A DNA stretch of 64,000 nucleotides. It comes from Flavobacterium sp. JAS. Lineage in GTDB: Bacteria; Bacteroidota; Bacteroidia; Flavobacteriales; Flavobacteriaceae. The DNA lies in contig NZ_JAJMOX010000001.1 of the NCBI RefSeq assembly GCF_020991455.1, positions 310,001-374,000 of the forward strand, given 5' to 3'. The notes under the pieces were generated by a model, which saw only the letters and a list, made by a program, of their open reading frames with translations, searched no databases and was not told the origin of the DNA. Positions 1 through 9,206 of the stretch are shown here, piece by piece (the stretch's first letter is position 1; the number at the start of each line of letters is the position of its first letter). The position numbers and the translations under genes were made by a program.

Positions 1-66
1 CTTTTGAGCATGAGCTACCCCGCCAAGCATTAGTGCTGCACTTAACATCATTATTGAATTTTTCAT
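1..66 (-). CDS. N-terminal fragment of a secreted protein, possibly an M16 zinc peptidase
   Basis: A minus-strand frame starts with ATG at 66-64 and stays open to the left edge. It gives 22 residues: a basic N-terminus (MKN), a hydrophobic core (IMMLSAALMLGGVA) and AHAQ, a good signal peptidase I site, so the product is exported. It is transcribed away from rplU. As I recall, M16 insulinase-type peptidases of flavobacteria have very similar leaders and often sit next to rplU, but that is recall and inference: no catalytic residue lies in the window. The call of an exported protein is firm and the family is not. Confidence 0.5.
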   Translation of the reverse strand, partial: MKNSIMMLSAALMLGGVAHAQK

Positions 67-280
67 AAAGATTAATAATTTTTATTTACCTAATGTATAT
101 AGGTAGCCAAGAGTTGATTATAGTTACATCAAAAATAAGTTTTTTTAATTATCATTCGGAGGTTTGACTTTATTTTGGTCGTACTTTAACAGTGTTTTAC
201 ATCTGGATTGCTTTTTTTAATGCATGAAATACCTTGAAAAACAGACTTTAAAGCGAAATAAATATTTTTAGAATAAGAGA

Positions 281-310
281 TTGCACAGTAAATTATTAAT
301 TGTATATTTG
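281..310 (+). promoter_or_regulatory. Bacteroidota-type promoter for rplU-rpmA
   Basis: TTG at 281-283 and TATATTTG at 303-310 are separated by 19 bases. This matches the Bacteroidota primary sigma consensus (TTG at -33, TAnnTTTG at -7). It lies 30 bases before the rplU ATG, giving a short leader. Confidence 0.7.
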
Positions 311-340
311 CAACCTTAAAAATCAATAAATCAATTTGGT

Positions 341-778
341 ATGTATGCAATCGTAGAGATAGCAGGGCAACAATTCAAAGTAAGCAAAGACTTAAAGGTT
401 TATGTTAACCGTTTGGCTAATGAAGAAGGTTCAAAAATTTCTTTTGACAAAGTTCTTTTATTAGACGATAATGGTAATGTAACTTTAGGCGCCCCAGCTA
501 TAGAAGGTGCTTCAGTAGAAGCTAAAGTGTTACAACACTTAAAAGGAGATAAAGTTATCGTTTTCAAAAAGAAAAGAAGAAAAGGATACAAAAAAAGAAA
601 TGGTCACAGACAATATCTTACTCAAATTGTAATTGAAGGTATTACTGCAGCAGGAGGAACTAAAAAAGCAGCAGCTAAAAAAGCAGTTGTGGCAGAAGAA
701 GTAGCTACTGAAGAAGTAGAAGCTCCTAAAGCTAAAAAAGCAGCTCCAAAAGCAAAAAAAGAAGCTACTAAAGAATAA
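341..778 (+). CDS. rplU: 50S ribosomal protein L21 (bL21) with an Ala/Lys-rich tail
   Basis: This is a protein of the large ribosomal subunit that binds 23S rRNA. The N-terminal 100 residues are canonical bL21: it opens MYAIVEIAGQQFKV and has the basic rRNA-binding stretch KKKRRKGYKKRNGHRQYLT at about residues 76-94. At 145 aa it is about 40 residues longer than the usual ~103 aa. The extra part, from about residue 105, is a low-complexity Ala/Lys/Glu tail (KKAAAKK, APKAKK) with no predicted fold. It is followed 24 bases later by rpmA, the normal operon partner, and is preceded by a good promoter at 281-310. The identification is certain; the role of the tail is unknown. Confidence 0.98.
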   Translation: MYAIVEIAGQQFKVSKDLKVYVNRLANEEGSKISFDKVLLLDDNGNVTLGAPAIEGASVEAKVLQHLKGDKVIVFKKKRRKGYKKRNGHRQYLTQIVIEGITAAGGTKKAAAKKAVVAEEVATEEVEAPKAKKAAPKAKKEATKE

Positions 779-802
779 TAACAATATTTAAACTCATACG
801 TC

Positions 803-1063
803 ATGGCTCACAAGAAAGGTGTCGGTAGTTCGAAGAATGGTAGAGAATCAGAATCAAAACGTTTAGGCGTTAAGATTTTTGGAGGTCAAGCTGCTATTGC
901 TGGGAACATCATCGTTAGACAAAGAGGTTCAAAACATAATCCAGGTGAGAACGTTTACATCAGTAAAGATCACACACTACACGCAAGAGTAGCTGGAGTT
1001 GTTAAGTTCCAAAAGAAAAAAGATAACAAATCTTATGTATCTATTCTTCCATTCGAAGCATAA
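803..1063 (+). CDS. rpmA: 50S ribosomal protein L27 (bL27)
   Basis: Large-subunit protein whose N-terminus reaches the peptidyl transferase centre. The sequence starts [16 protein letters not shown], and the mature-type N-terminus is present directly after Met, so there is no cleavable leader of the Firmicutes kind. The central [10 protein letters not shown] motif is intact and the length of 86 aa is normal. It follows rplU in the same direction and is closed by a strong hairpin terminator at 1084-1117. Nothing unusual is visible. Confidence 0.98.
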   Translation: MAHKKGVGSSKNGRESESKRLGVKIFGGQAAIAGNIIVRQRGSKHNPGENVYISKDHTLHARVAGVVKFQKKKDNKSYVSILPFEA

Positions 1064-1083
1064 TCATTTAGATTACTTATTAT

Positions 1084-1117
1084 AAAACCCGTTCGCCTTG
1101 GCGAACGGGTTTTTTGT
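1084..1117 (+). terminator. Rho-independent terminator of rplU-rpmA
   Basis: AAACCCGTTCGCC at 1085-1097 pairs with GGCGAACGGGTTT, separated by two T, and a T run follows. It lies 20 bases after the rpmA stop. Confidence 0.9.
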
Positions 1118-1277
1118 TTTCTGTAAATTGAAATTAATTATCGGCGTATATAATTTAAATAAACGATAGAATTTCTTGATTTATTATAGAAGGAAGTATT
1201 TTCTCTTTATTCGTTTTTTTGTACCATACTTGTAGATTTATTATTTGTATTTTTGATTGGATTAATCTACTTAAACT

Positions 1278-2561
1278 TTGAAAAAAATAGTTTTCTTTTT
1301 ATTTCTTTTCTGTACAAGTCTTTTTGCAAAAGAAATTTATCCTACCGAACAAGTCGCATCATTAAACGATTCTCAAAAAAAGATTTTATATGAATTTGCT
1401 GTTTTACGAAATAGTGGGTCAGATGCTAATGTATATTGGCAGCAACATAAAAATCAGTTTTCTACAATTAGCGATACGCTAAGAGATCAACTGGCGAATG
1501 AAATTTACGTCAATTCTCAAGTAGTCTATATTCCTGTAAAAAATTCTGCTGTTCAATTATGGATGCAGACACAATCGCTTACCAATTGGATGTTATACCT
1601 CGCCGCATTTATTGCAATATGTGCTATAATTGGTTTATTGCGCAATTATTGGAGTTTGCTTATTGATATTCTGATCAAACAATTTGCACCAATATTTAGA
1701 CTTTTGTTCTCTGTAATTTTATTAACCTACGAATTATTCTTTCTCGGAATTGTCTTTGTTATTGGTGGATGTTATATAGAAGAAATGACATTACGTACCG
1801 TAGTAATTCATTTAGGTCTCTTTTTGTTATGGAGTCAGTCAACGGCTATTTTTACTCAGAAATATTTAGTTAAGAAATATATTTTTGAAATACGAAATAC
1901 TTTCTGGGGAAGCAATAAATGGGAAGTAGTCAAAACAATCTGCCTCCCTGCAATTATAGTTACGATGGCTCTTTTATATGTATTGTATAAAATTCCGGAT
2001 GACGTATTGTATAATTATGAGATTGTTGTTTCTGCTATGGCAGTTATTTGTGCTTTGCCGGTTTGGCGTAGTTTAGAGCGTTATATTTCTCCTGTTTTAA
2101 TTCCCTACAAAGATACTTTTATCGAAAGAAGTGTTTATTCGCTTACGGCTTGTGTTGTTCTGGCTCTAATTATTAATGGATTGTTTATAGGGATAAATAA
2201 TTCGCTTTTTTCGTATATAATAGTTGCTTTGACAAGTTTGCTTATTATTTCGTTCTTACTATTGTCGCTTAAAGAAAATTTCAAACACAACTATAAGAAT
2301 TACTATTATTTGCAATTTATTACCGTTCTCTTTCTTGTTGCAGTATTGTTTTATAGTTTTTATATTCATTCTGGTGAGATGATTTGGGCTTCTTTAGTGG
2401 GGACGAGTATTTATATTATTATCAAATATTGGGAGATTCCAACCTTTTTTATTAGTTGGAAAAGAAGTAAAACATCTACTTGGGGATTTTTAGGAATGGC
2501 GGTTTTATTATGGTTATTGGCGAAAGGTATTTTATATGTTTCGGGGATAATGTATGTTTAA
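1278..2561 (+). CDS. Uncharacterised polytopic inner-membrane protein, TTG start
   Basis: I do not recognise the family. The 427 aa product has a signal-peptide-like start (MKKIVFFLFLFCTSLFA, then KEIYP), a soluble segment of about 80 residues that is probably periplasmic, and then about ten hydrophobic segments from residue 95 to the end (for example LYLAAFIAICAIIGLL and LLFSVILLTYELFFLGIVF). The start codon is TTG. An in-frame stop (TAA, 1272-1274) lies two codons upstream and the next in-frame ATG is more than 80 codons inside, so TTG is forced. The layout (exported N-terminal domain followed by a membrane bundle) recalls mechanosensitive-channel-like proteins, but I see no MscS signature. 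It stands alone between rpmA and the convergent AsmA-like gene. Confidence 0.8.
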   Translation: MKKIVFFLFLFCTSLFAKEIYPTEQVASLNDSQKKILYEFAVLRNSGSDANVYWQQHKNQFSTISDTLRDQLANEIYVNSQVVYIPVKNSAVQLWMQTQSLTNWMLYLAAFIAICAIIGLLRNYWSLLIDILIKQFAPIFRLLFSVILLTYELFFLGIVFVIGGCYIEEMTLRTVVIHLGLFLLWSQSTAIFTQKYLVKKYIFEIRNTFWGSNKWEVVKTICLPAIIVTMALLYVLYKIPDDVLYNYEIVVSAMAVICALPVWRSLERYISPVLIPYKDTFIERSVYSLTACVVLALIINGLFIGINNSLFSYIIVALTSLLIISFLLLSLKENFKHNYKNYYYLQFITVLFLVAVLFYSFYIHSGEMIWASLVGTSIYIIIKYWEIPTFFISWKRSKTSTWGFLGMAVLLWLLAKGILYVSGIMYV

Positions 2562-2646
2562 TATAAGACTTGTTTTGTTTATTTGAGATAAGAAGAAATG
2601 GTATTCAATATTCGATAATAATGCGTTCTCAACTATGTGTTAACTA

Positions 2647-2676
2647 GTGTGATTTCTCCCTTCGGTCGAAATGACA
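2647..2676. repeat. Partial copy of a Flavobacterium-type intergenic palindrome
   Basis: GATTTCTCC, a short variable part, then GTCGAAATGACA resembles the right arm of the perfect inverted repeat at 38520-38617. Only one arm is present here, so it is a degenerate or solo copy. Confidence 0.5.
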
Positions 2677-2702
2677 AGATTGCGATCGGGATTTCAGATA
2701 AA

Positions 2703-2742
2703 GAAAAAACCTTTGTCAAAGTTTTAAACTTTGACAAAGGTC
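2703..2742 (-). terminator. Terminator of the AsmA-like gene
   Basis: ACCTTTGTCAAAGTTT at 2710-2725 and its exact complement at 2727-2742 form a 16-bp stem around a single T, so the true loop must open a few pairs. On the minus strand the stem is followed by a T run, 73 bases after the 2815 stop. Confidence 0.75.
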
Positions 2743-2814
2743 TGTATAGGTTTCGTTATAAAAATTACAATCCAGAATTGGAATTTGGAATTTCTAAATT
2801 TGGAATTTTCCCCT

Positions 2815-5571
2815 TTATTCCTCAGTATCTTTTGTTTCTTCTAAATCATTAGATTTTCTTCCCACTTTTATTTTTGGATTATCCTGTGTTCCTGTAACGG
2901 TCAACGGAATTCCGAAGATTCCAAGAGGAGGTAAGCCTAAACGCATTTTTAAGTTCAATTTTCCGTCTAAGCTTGTTGTGCCTTCGATTCTTGGTCTGAA
3001 GCCTGCAAACTTAAATTTAAAGCGTTCTACGGTCATGATATTGTTCTTAATAGTTGTTTTGATATCAACTTTAGAAAGATCCGGATTTTGCATTGATTCC
3101 GAATTTGTTGCTTTGCTTACAGCATTAAACATTTTTAAGCCTCTTACTTTTACGTCTTTTATAGAAAGTGTTCCGCCGCCAACAAGTGATGGGTAAACAG
3201 GGTCCATATTAGCGTTTAAGCGGCCTTTTAATTGATAATCTACAGAAACAATTCCTTGTGCTTTTTCGGCGGCGCTTGCCATTTTTCTAAAAACCTCAAT
3301 CTCATTATAGGCTCTTTTAATATCAAAATCTGACGCTTTAATAGCATAATCAAAATTTGCTTTTTTAGGTGTGATGGCTTGATAATTCGCATTCATAGTA
3401 ACGGCACAGCCAATTAAATTGAAGCCTGTGTTTTGCATGCTCAGTTTACCTTTGTTCATGCTTAGATTTCCAACTGCATTTAGAAGGTTTAGTTTGTCAA
3501 AATTTACTTTTTGAGCATTCGCTGTAAACTGCAAATTCAAATTGGTTGGAATAATAATTACTCCTTTTTGCGCCGGTTGAGATTTAGGTTGAGTCTCTGT
3601 TTTGTTTTCTGTAACAGATGTATTTGGCGGAGTGCTCGACATAAACTCATCAGCATTAATATATCGCGACGTGACTTTAAAAGAACCTCTTAAAACGCCT
3701 GTATTAGTGGTTACGTAGTTAAAAACGTTTTGCAAATAACCATTCATTCTAAAATCAGATTGGCCGTATGCTGCCAAAAAGTTATTGAAGGACATTTTAT
3801 CCTGATTGATTTTGAATATACCTTCTTTAATGATGAATTTCTTAGGAAGATATTCTGATGCTATTCCAATGTTTCTAAGTTCAAGTGTTCCTTTGTTGTA
3901 AAGTTTGCGGTAATTTCCTTTTTCGGCATCACTTTGTTTTCCTTTCATGACTAAATCGGCTTTTACGAAACCATCAAGATCAAGTCCTTTTTGAGAGAAA
4001 ACTTTATAGATTTTATTGACATCCAATTCTCCTTTTGCTTTGATGTTGTACGTCAAATCATTGAAATTACTCAAATCGGCTTCTACAAAAACAGGTTTCC
4101 CTTCAAAAGTAAATTGAGTTGGTTTCAAGCTTACTTTCAAATCATCAAAAGTTCCTTTTTGGTTCTCAATCTTAGATTTTATTGTAATATTTGTGATCGG
4201 ATTTGGATAATATGGTGTTTTCAAATAACCATTTTCCAAGTTAATAACTCCATTTGTAACTGGAAGAATTTTGTTTTTTGGATCAAATTTTCCGTTTGCT
4301 TTTACATCTCCCGCTAAGTTTCCTTTTAGAACAACATTAGGAATTCCTAGTGCCTGCATTAATTTTCCAAGATCAATATTAGCTTTAAAATCGGCATTAA
4401 TATCAGGAGTATTTACACCTTTAACATAGAACTTCGATTTTAAATAATCTTTGTTAATGTTTAAAGATAGATTTTTAGCATCGACAATAAGAAGATCCGG
4501 ATTTAGAGACGGAACCTTGGTTTTAACTTCTAAATTAAGATTCGAAACCGGAAATGCGCTTTTATTATAATTTACAAATCCGCTGTCTATTTTTACATCC
4601 AGATTAAGATCCGGAGCTATATTTTCTGAAGCGATATAGTCACCCTTTAAAGTAAAAAGTAAATTGGTATTTCCTTTTAATTGAGTTTTAGAAAGCCAGG
4701 TAATGTATTTTGGAGGAAGAGCCGTAAAAACGTCATGTAAGTCGCTATTGTCTGATTTTATGACAAAATCCATATTGTAACCGTCCTTCAAGAAGTTGAA
4801 TTTTCCTTTAAAATCGACTAAAAGTTGATTGATTTTTAAGTTGTTTTGCTGGAAAAAGAAAGATAACGAGTTTACGTTTACCTTGGTAATCAAATCGGCG
4901 TCGACTTTCTTGTTCATTAAATAAGGTTCGCCTTCGTAAACAATATTTAATTTCTCGATTTTGGCTTTTGAATACAAGTCAAAAACGGCTTTATTCAAAT
5001 CTCCTTTTCCTAAATAATCAAATCCAAAAGCGTCAAAATGAACTTTCGTCGATTTGTCATCGTAAATTATTTTACTGTTTAGAATCTCAATTTTTTCCAG
5101 TTTTAAGGCAGTTTCAGAACTGTCTTTAGAAGTTTCAGCTTGTGAAGATGATTTGTAAATGTTGTAATTCGCTTCCCCTTTTTCATTTACTTTTACATTA
5201 ATAAACGAATCTGATAAATAAATTTGGTCAATTTTCACCTCTTTGCTAAAAACTAAACTTGCCACATTTATTCCAAAAGAAATCTCTTTGGCTGTGATGA
5301 ATTTCTCGTTTTTATACGGAATTGATCCGTTAAGGTTTAAGTCGCTTAAAGTTAAAGTCAGAGAAGGAAAATGCTGAAAAAACGAAACAGAAACATCAGA
5401 ATAATTCAATTCTGCACTTAGTTTCTCGTTGGCAATTTTTTTAATTTGCTCCTTAATCGTATCAGCAAAAATAATAGGAGTAAGGAATAATAATCCTATA
5501 ATAACAACAAAAGTAATTCCCAGGTATTTAGCCGTTTTTAGTAAAATGGACTTTATTTTATTTGTAGACAT
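2815..5571 (-). CDS. AsmA-family inner-membrane-anchored protein
   Basis: This 918 aa protein has one N-terminal membrane anchor (about residues 12-36, YLGITFVVIIGLLFLTPIIF) and then a long beta-rich periplasmic part. AsmA-type proteins of this layout are thought to form grooves that carry phospholipid between membranes. The N-terminal AsmA region covers roughly residues 1-250. The AsmA_2-like C-terminal region, at about 640-880, contains LSMNKGKLSMQNTGFNLIGC and the GGGTLSIKDVKVRG stretch typical of the family. The end (LPPLGIFGIPLTVTGTQDNPKIKVG) is a common ending in Bacteroidota members. It is transcribed alone and convergent with the preceding membrane protein. The family call is firm; substrate and partners are unknown. 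Confidence 0.85.
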   Translation of the reverse strand: MSTNKIKSILLKTAKYLGITFVVIIGLLFLTPIIFADTIKEQIKKIANEKLSAELNYSDVSVSFFQHFPSLTLTLSDLNLNGSIPYKNEKFITAKEISFGINVASLVFSKEVKIDQIYLSDSFINVKVNEKGEANYNIYKSSSQAETSKDSSETALKLEKIEILNSKIIYDDKSTKVHFDAFGFDYLGKGDLNKAVFDLYSKAKIEKLNIVYEGEPYLMNKKVDADLITKVNVNSLSFFFQQNNLKINQLLVDFKGKFNFLKDGYNMDFVIKSDNSDLHDVFTALPPKYITWLSKTQLKGNTNLLFTLKGDYIASENIAPDLNLDVKIDSGFVNYNKSAFPVSNLNLEVKTKVPSLNPDLLIVDAKNLSLNINKDYLKSKFYVKGVNTPDINADFKANIDLGKLMQALGIPNVVLKGNLAGDVKANGKFDPKNKILPVTNGVINLENGYLKTPYYPNPITNITIKSKIENQKGTFDDLKVSLKPTQFTFEGKPVFVEADLSNFNDLTYNIKAKGELDVNKIYKVFSQKGLDLDGFVKADLVMKGKQSDAEKGNYRKLYNKGTLELRNIGIASEYLPKKFIIKEGIFKINQDKMSFNNFLAAYGQSDFRMNGYLQNVFNYVTTNTGVLRGSFKVTSRYINADEFMSSTPPNTSVTENKTETQPKSQPAQKGVIIIPTNLNLQFTANAQKVNFDKLNLLNAVGNLSMNKGKLSMQNTGFNLIGCAVTMNANYQAITPKKANFDYAIKASDFDIKRAYNEIEVFRKMASAAEKAQGIVSVDYQLKGRLNANMDPVYPSLVGGGTLSIKDVKVRGLKMFNAVSKATNSESMQNPDLSKVDIKTTIKNNIMTVERFKFKFAGFRPRIEGTTSLDGKLNLKMRLGLPPLGIFGIPLTVTGTQDNPKIKVGRKSNDLEETKDTEE

Positions 5572-5624
5572 AACAAGTTGTGGTGTTTATAGGTAAAAAA
5601 CGAAAACTGAATTTAATAGGGATA

Positions 5625-6206
5625 TTATCCGTGTACGGTTTCGTTTTTTCCGTAATTGGTAATAATAGAACCTTCGTATTCAATCCATTCCTTCCAGCGT
5701 TTATCAATATCTATATTGTCAGTATATTTTCTTGCAAATCCTAAAAATGTAGTATAATGTCCTGCTTCAGAAATCATTAAATCACGATAGAATTTTGCTA
5801 ATTCTTCGTCTTTTATGTTTTCTGAAAGTACTTTAAAACGCTCACAACTTCTGGCTTCAATCATGGCTGAAAATAATAAACGATCGCAAAGTGCATCTTT
5901 TCGGCTTCCGTCTTTTTTCATGAATTTAAAAAGCTCATTTACATAATGGTCTTTTCTTTCGCGCCCCAATGTCAAGCCTCTTTTTTTGATAATATCATGC
6001 ACCATTTGCAAATGCTCTAATTCTTCTCTGGCAATAACAAGCATTTCAGTTACTAATTCTTCTAATTCAGAATTGTAAGTAACTAAACTAATCGCATTTG
6101 AAGCTGCTTTTTGCTCACACCAAGCATGATCTGTTAGAATCTCTTCGATATTCGACTCTACAATGTTTACCCAACGTGGGTCTGTCGCTAATTTTAATCC
6201 TAACAT
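5625..6206 (-). CDS. miaE: tRNA-(ms2io6A)-hydroxylase MiaE, ferritin-like diiron enzyme
   Basis: MiaE hydroxylates the isopentenyl group of 2-methylthio-N6-isopentenyladenosine at position 37 of tRNAs. The 193 aa product is all-helical and shows the two iron-binding halves: E22 with DHAWCEQKAA (26-35) and EELEH (61-65), then SAMIEARSCERF and the later SEAGHYTTF. Length and order match MiaE. miaA and miaB, which make the substrate, are not in this window. Its leader on the minus strand contains a perfect TAATTTTG -7 element (complement of 6231-6238) but no clear -33 TTG. It diverges from the glycosyltransferase at 6315. Confidence 0.92.
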   Translation of the reverse strand: MLGLKLATDPRWVNIVESNIEEILTDHAWCEQKAASNAISLVTYNSELEELVTEMLVIAREELEHLQMVHDIIKKRGLTLGRERKDHYVNELFKFMKKDGSRKDALCDRLLFSAMIEARSCERFKVLSENIKDEELAKFYRDLMISEAGHYTTFLGFARKYTDNIDIDKRWKEWIEYEGSIITNYGKNETVHG

Positions 6207-6314
6207 AATTTATCAGAAATTTGTATTCTGCAAAATTAGTCATTTTTCTGACCAAAAATCAGGAAATATCGTGCAAATGAGCGTAAAAAAGCATTATTTT
6301 GTATATTGTAAACA

Positions 6315-7565
6315 ATGAAAATGAATCAAACGAAAAAACTGTTAATTATTGGTTTTGTCTGGCCCGAACCAAATTCGTCTGCGGCTGGCGGCAGAATGAT
6401 GCAATTAATTTCCATTTTTAAACAAAACGGATTTGAAATTACATTTGCAAGCCCGGCCATGGATAGTGATTTTATGGCAGATTTGTCTGAATTTGGAATA
6501 GAGAAAAAATCAATTGAATTGAATAATTCCAGTTTTGATGATTTTATTTTAGAGCTAAATCCGGATGTAGTTTTGTTTGATCGTTTTATGATCGAAGAGC
6601 AATTTGGCTGGCGCGTTGCCGAAAATTGTCCAAAAGCAATTCGATTGTTAGATACTGAGGATTTACATTGTTTAAGAACGGCAAGACAGAAAGCATTTAA
6701 AGAAAACAGAACTTTCGAATTTCTTGATTTGTTATCTGAAGAAGTTGCAAAACGCGAAATTGCCAGTATTTTAAGATGTGATTTGTCTTTTATTATTTCT
6801 GAATTTGAAATGAAAATCTTAAAAGAGGTTTTTAAAATCGATTCAGATTTACTGCATTATTTACCATTTTTGGTTTATGAAATGTCTGAATTGGATCTTC
6901 TGAAATTACCCTCATTTGAAGAACGGAAAAATTTTGTTTTCATCGGGAATTTTCTTCATGAACCCAATTGGAATACAGTTCAATATTTAAAAGAGACAAT
7001 TTGGCCTATAATCAAAATGCAATTTCCGGAAGCAGTTTTGGAGGTTTATGGTGCTTATCCTTCGCAGAAAGTACTGCAATTGCATCAGTCTAAAAATGGA
7101 TTTCTTATTATGGGAAGAGCCAAAGATGCAAATGAAGTGGTGAAAAATGCGAGAGTTGTTTTGGCGCCAATTCGTTTTGGAGCAGGTTTAAAAGGGAAAT
7201 TATTGGAGGCGATGCAATGCGGAACGCCAAGTATGACTTCTACAATTGGTTCAGAAGCAATGCACGCAGATTTACCCTGGAATGGTTTTATTACGGATGA
7301 TATTGAGGTGTTTGCCAAAAAAGCAGTTGAGTTGTATCAAGACGAAAATTTGTGGAAACAATCACAAAAAAACGGAGTTGCGATTGTCAATGAATGTTAT
7401 CAGCTAAGCAAATATTCTACGGCTTTAGTTGCAAAGATTAATGCATTGCTAAATGATTCTGAAAGCCATCGTTTGCAAAATTTTATGGGAAGTTTGCTTC
7501 AGCATCATACGCTGAAAAGTACCAAATACATGGCAAAATGGATCGAGGCTAAAAATAAAAATTAA
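6315..7565 (+). CDS. GT4-type glycosyltransferase (family 1 fold)
   Basis: A cytosolic GT-B glycosyltransferase of 416 aa. The N-terminal acceptor domain starts at KKLLIIGFVWPEPNSSAAGGRM (about residues 6-27), with the AGGR turn usual for GT4 enzymes. The C-terminal donor-binding half contains FVFIGNFLHEPNWN (about 210-223) and RFGAGLKGKLLEAMQCGTPSM (about 287-307), where the LEAMQCG segment is the nucleotide-sugar motif. Two in-frame ATGs (6315 and 6321) could start it; the first is used here. It is monocistronic. Its stop overlaps the end of the convergent AraC gene by four bases. Donor and acceptor sugars cannot be read from the sequence. Confidence 0.85.
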   Translation: MKMNQTKKLLIIGFVWPEPNSSAAGGRMMQLISIFKQNGFEITFASPAMDSDFMADLSEFGIEKKSIELNNSSFDDFILELNPDVVLFDRFMIEEQFGWRVAENCPKAIRLLDTEDLHCLRTARQKAFKENRTFEFLDLLSEEVAKREIASILRCDLSFIISEFEMKILKEVFKIDSDLLHYLPFLVYEMSELDLLKLPSFEERKNFVFIGNFLHEPNWNTVQYLKETIWPIIKMQFPEAVLEVYGAYPSQKVLQLHQSKNGFLIMGRAKDANEVVKNARVVLAPIRFGAGLKGKLLEAMQCGTPSMTSTIGSEAMHADLPWNGFITDDIEVFAKKAVELYQDENLWKQSQKNGVAIVNECYQLSKYSTALVAKINALLNDSESHRLQNFMGSLLQHHTLKSTKYMAKWIEAKNKN

Positions 7566-8440
7566 GCTTCCATTTTTCCAAAACCTACCGTTTCGCGATA
7601 TAATTGTGGAGAAACATCTGCATTTGTTTTAAAAAATCGACTAAAGTAATGTTCGTCATCATAACCTAGTTCGTATGCGATTTCTTTTACCGTTTTGTTG
7701 GTCATGTACAATTCTCTTTTGGCTTCAATTATAATTCTTTCGGCGATTAAATCCGTTAGAGTTTTGTTGAAGTAGTTTTTGGATATTTTAGCTAAGGCTT
7801 TCGCCGAAATATTCAACAGATCTGCATAATTTCCGGCAGAATGTTTGGTTTTGAAATTATCTTCGATAGCATCTTTTAAATTTTGAAGAATAAAAGGTTC
7901 TTTAGTATTTGGAACCGATTTCATTTCTTCTAATTGCTGATTTTTTAATCGCGAAGCTGTAATCAAAAATATCTTTAAATACGAAACCAACGATTCATAT
8001 TGAGCAAGATTTGTATTTTGAATTTCTATTTTCATCTGGTCTAAAACCATTCTGAAAGTGGCAGAAGCTTCATCGGTAATTTTAACAAATGGCGGCTGAT
8101 ATACATTATTAAATAAAACGCCGCTGCAGGAAACCTCTTTTTGATGCATGTGTATGCAATAGAAATCCGGATGAAAGTGAATCGCAATTCCTTCAATTGG
8201 CTCGTTTATGCAAAGCATAAAAGGTTGATAAGGTGAAAAGGCGAGGAGTGAGTTTTCTTCAAAATGATGCTCGGCAAAATCAGCTTTTACTTTTCCCTTT
8301 CCTTTGGTAACCCAAATTATAGAGAAAAAATTATTGCGTTGCAAATGATCAAAGTGGCTGTTGTCACCAAAAGGAAGAAGTTTGAAAGCCAGATTACCAG
8401 TTTGCGGGTTTATTAAAGTAAAAACATTCTGATTGCTCAT
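7562..8440 (-). CDS. AraC-family transcriptional regulator
   Basis: The 292 aa protein has an N-terminal cupin-like sensor part (residues about 20-110, with IIWVTKGKGKVKADF and IAIHFHPDFYCIHMHQKE) and a C-terminal double helix-turn-helix (about 195-285). The second HTH is the classic KEIAYELGYDDEHYFSRFFK. The His-rich HFHPDFYCIHMH stretch could bind a metal or simply be structural. It lies 77 bases downstream of the AhpD-like gene on the same strand and probably shares its transcript, which makes that gene a candidate target. The end overlaps the convergent glycosyltransferase by four bases. Confidence 0.92.
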   Translation of the reverse strand: MSNQNVFTLINPQTGNLAFKLLPFGDNSHFDHLQRNNFFSIIWVTKGKGKVKADFAEHHFEENSLLAFSPYQPFMLCINEPIEGIAIHFHPDFYCIHMHQKEVSCSGVLFNNVYQPPFVKITDEASATFRMVLDQMKIEIQNTNLAQYESLVSYLKIFLITASRLKNQQLEEMKSVPNTKEPFILQNLKDAIEDNFKTKHSAGNYADLLNISAKALAKISKNYFNKTLTDLIAERIIIEAKRELYMTNKTVKEIAYELGYDDEHYFSRFFKTNADVSPQLYRETVGFGKMEA

Positions 8441-8517
8441 AATAACTGCTTTTTGAAAATATAAAGATAGTCATGAATAAATTCACAACTATCTTTATAC
8501 ATTGTTTTTTGTTTGAA

Positions 8518-9069
8518 TTACTTTTGAAGCTCTAAACTTGGAACTGCCGGGAAATCAATTTCTGTGTTAGCAGTATTATTGAAATAGTTCGTTAAAACAT
8601 TCAGGGCTACATGCGCTACAGTTTCGGCTAATTCTGCATCTGAAACTCCTGCATTTTTAACTGCATTCACATCTTCATTATTTACTAACCCATTTTTGCT
8701 TATTAATGTTTTAGCAAATTGAAGAATAGCTTCTGTTTTTGCATCTGCAGAGTTTCCTGTTCTTGCATCTTGTAAAACTTGTGGATCAGTTTTTAATAAT
8801 TTTTCTCCAATAAAAGTGTGAGCGGCTACGCAATAATCACATGAGTTTTTTTCTGAAATTGTTAAAGCTAATAATTCGCCAGTTCTTGTGCTTAATTTTC
8901 CGTGGCTCAAAGCACCGCTTAAATTTAAATATCCTTCTAATACTGCAGGAGAATTTCCCATTGTTCTCATCATGTTCGGAACAACTCCTAATTTAGCTTG
9001 TACAGCGTTGAATAAATCTTTTGTTTTTCCTGTTACTTCTTCTGGGTTTAATGCTGTTAATCGTGTCAT
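8518..9069 (-). CDS. Carboxymuconolactone decarboxylase / AhpD-family protein
   Basis: A small helical protein of 183 aa from the AhpD/CMD family. The redox motif EKNSCDYCVAAH (about residues 73-84) has the CxxC pair, the flanking Glu and the distal His used by alkylhydroperoxidase-type members, so peroxide or disulphide chemistry is more likely than decarboxylation. No signal peptide is seen, so it is cytosolic. The N-terminal LNPEEVTGKTKDLFNAVQAK and PNMMRTMGNSPAVLEGYL are family-typical. It is followed by the AraC regulator on the same strand. The physiological substrate is unknown. Confidence 0.88.
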   Translation of the reverse strand: MTRLTALNPEEVTGKTKDLFNAVQAKLGVVPNMMRTMGNSPAVLEGYLNLSGALSHGKLSTRTGELLALTISEKNSCDYCVAAHTFIGEKLLKTDPQVLQDARTGNSADAKTEAILQFAKTLISKNGLVNNEDVNAVKNAGVSDAELAETVAHVALNVLTNYFNNTANTEIDFPAVPSLELQK

Positions 9070-9206
9070 CTTATTTAATTTTTTAAAGTTGTTTTTATTT
9101 GTTGTCTTTTGACATTACAAAGGTGCAACGATGACAGATTTTAGAACATGGAGAATTTACGCTATGTAATGGACAATTTTCCCGTACTGTAAATCAAATC
9201 GAATAG

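Noticed and set aside
2637..2852. Possible 71-residue gene on the plus strand
   Set aside because: It runs through a perfect hairpin terminator and a repeat fragment, overlaps the end of the AsmA-like gene, and has no recognisable family.
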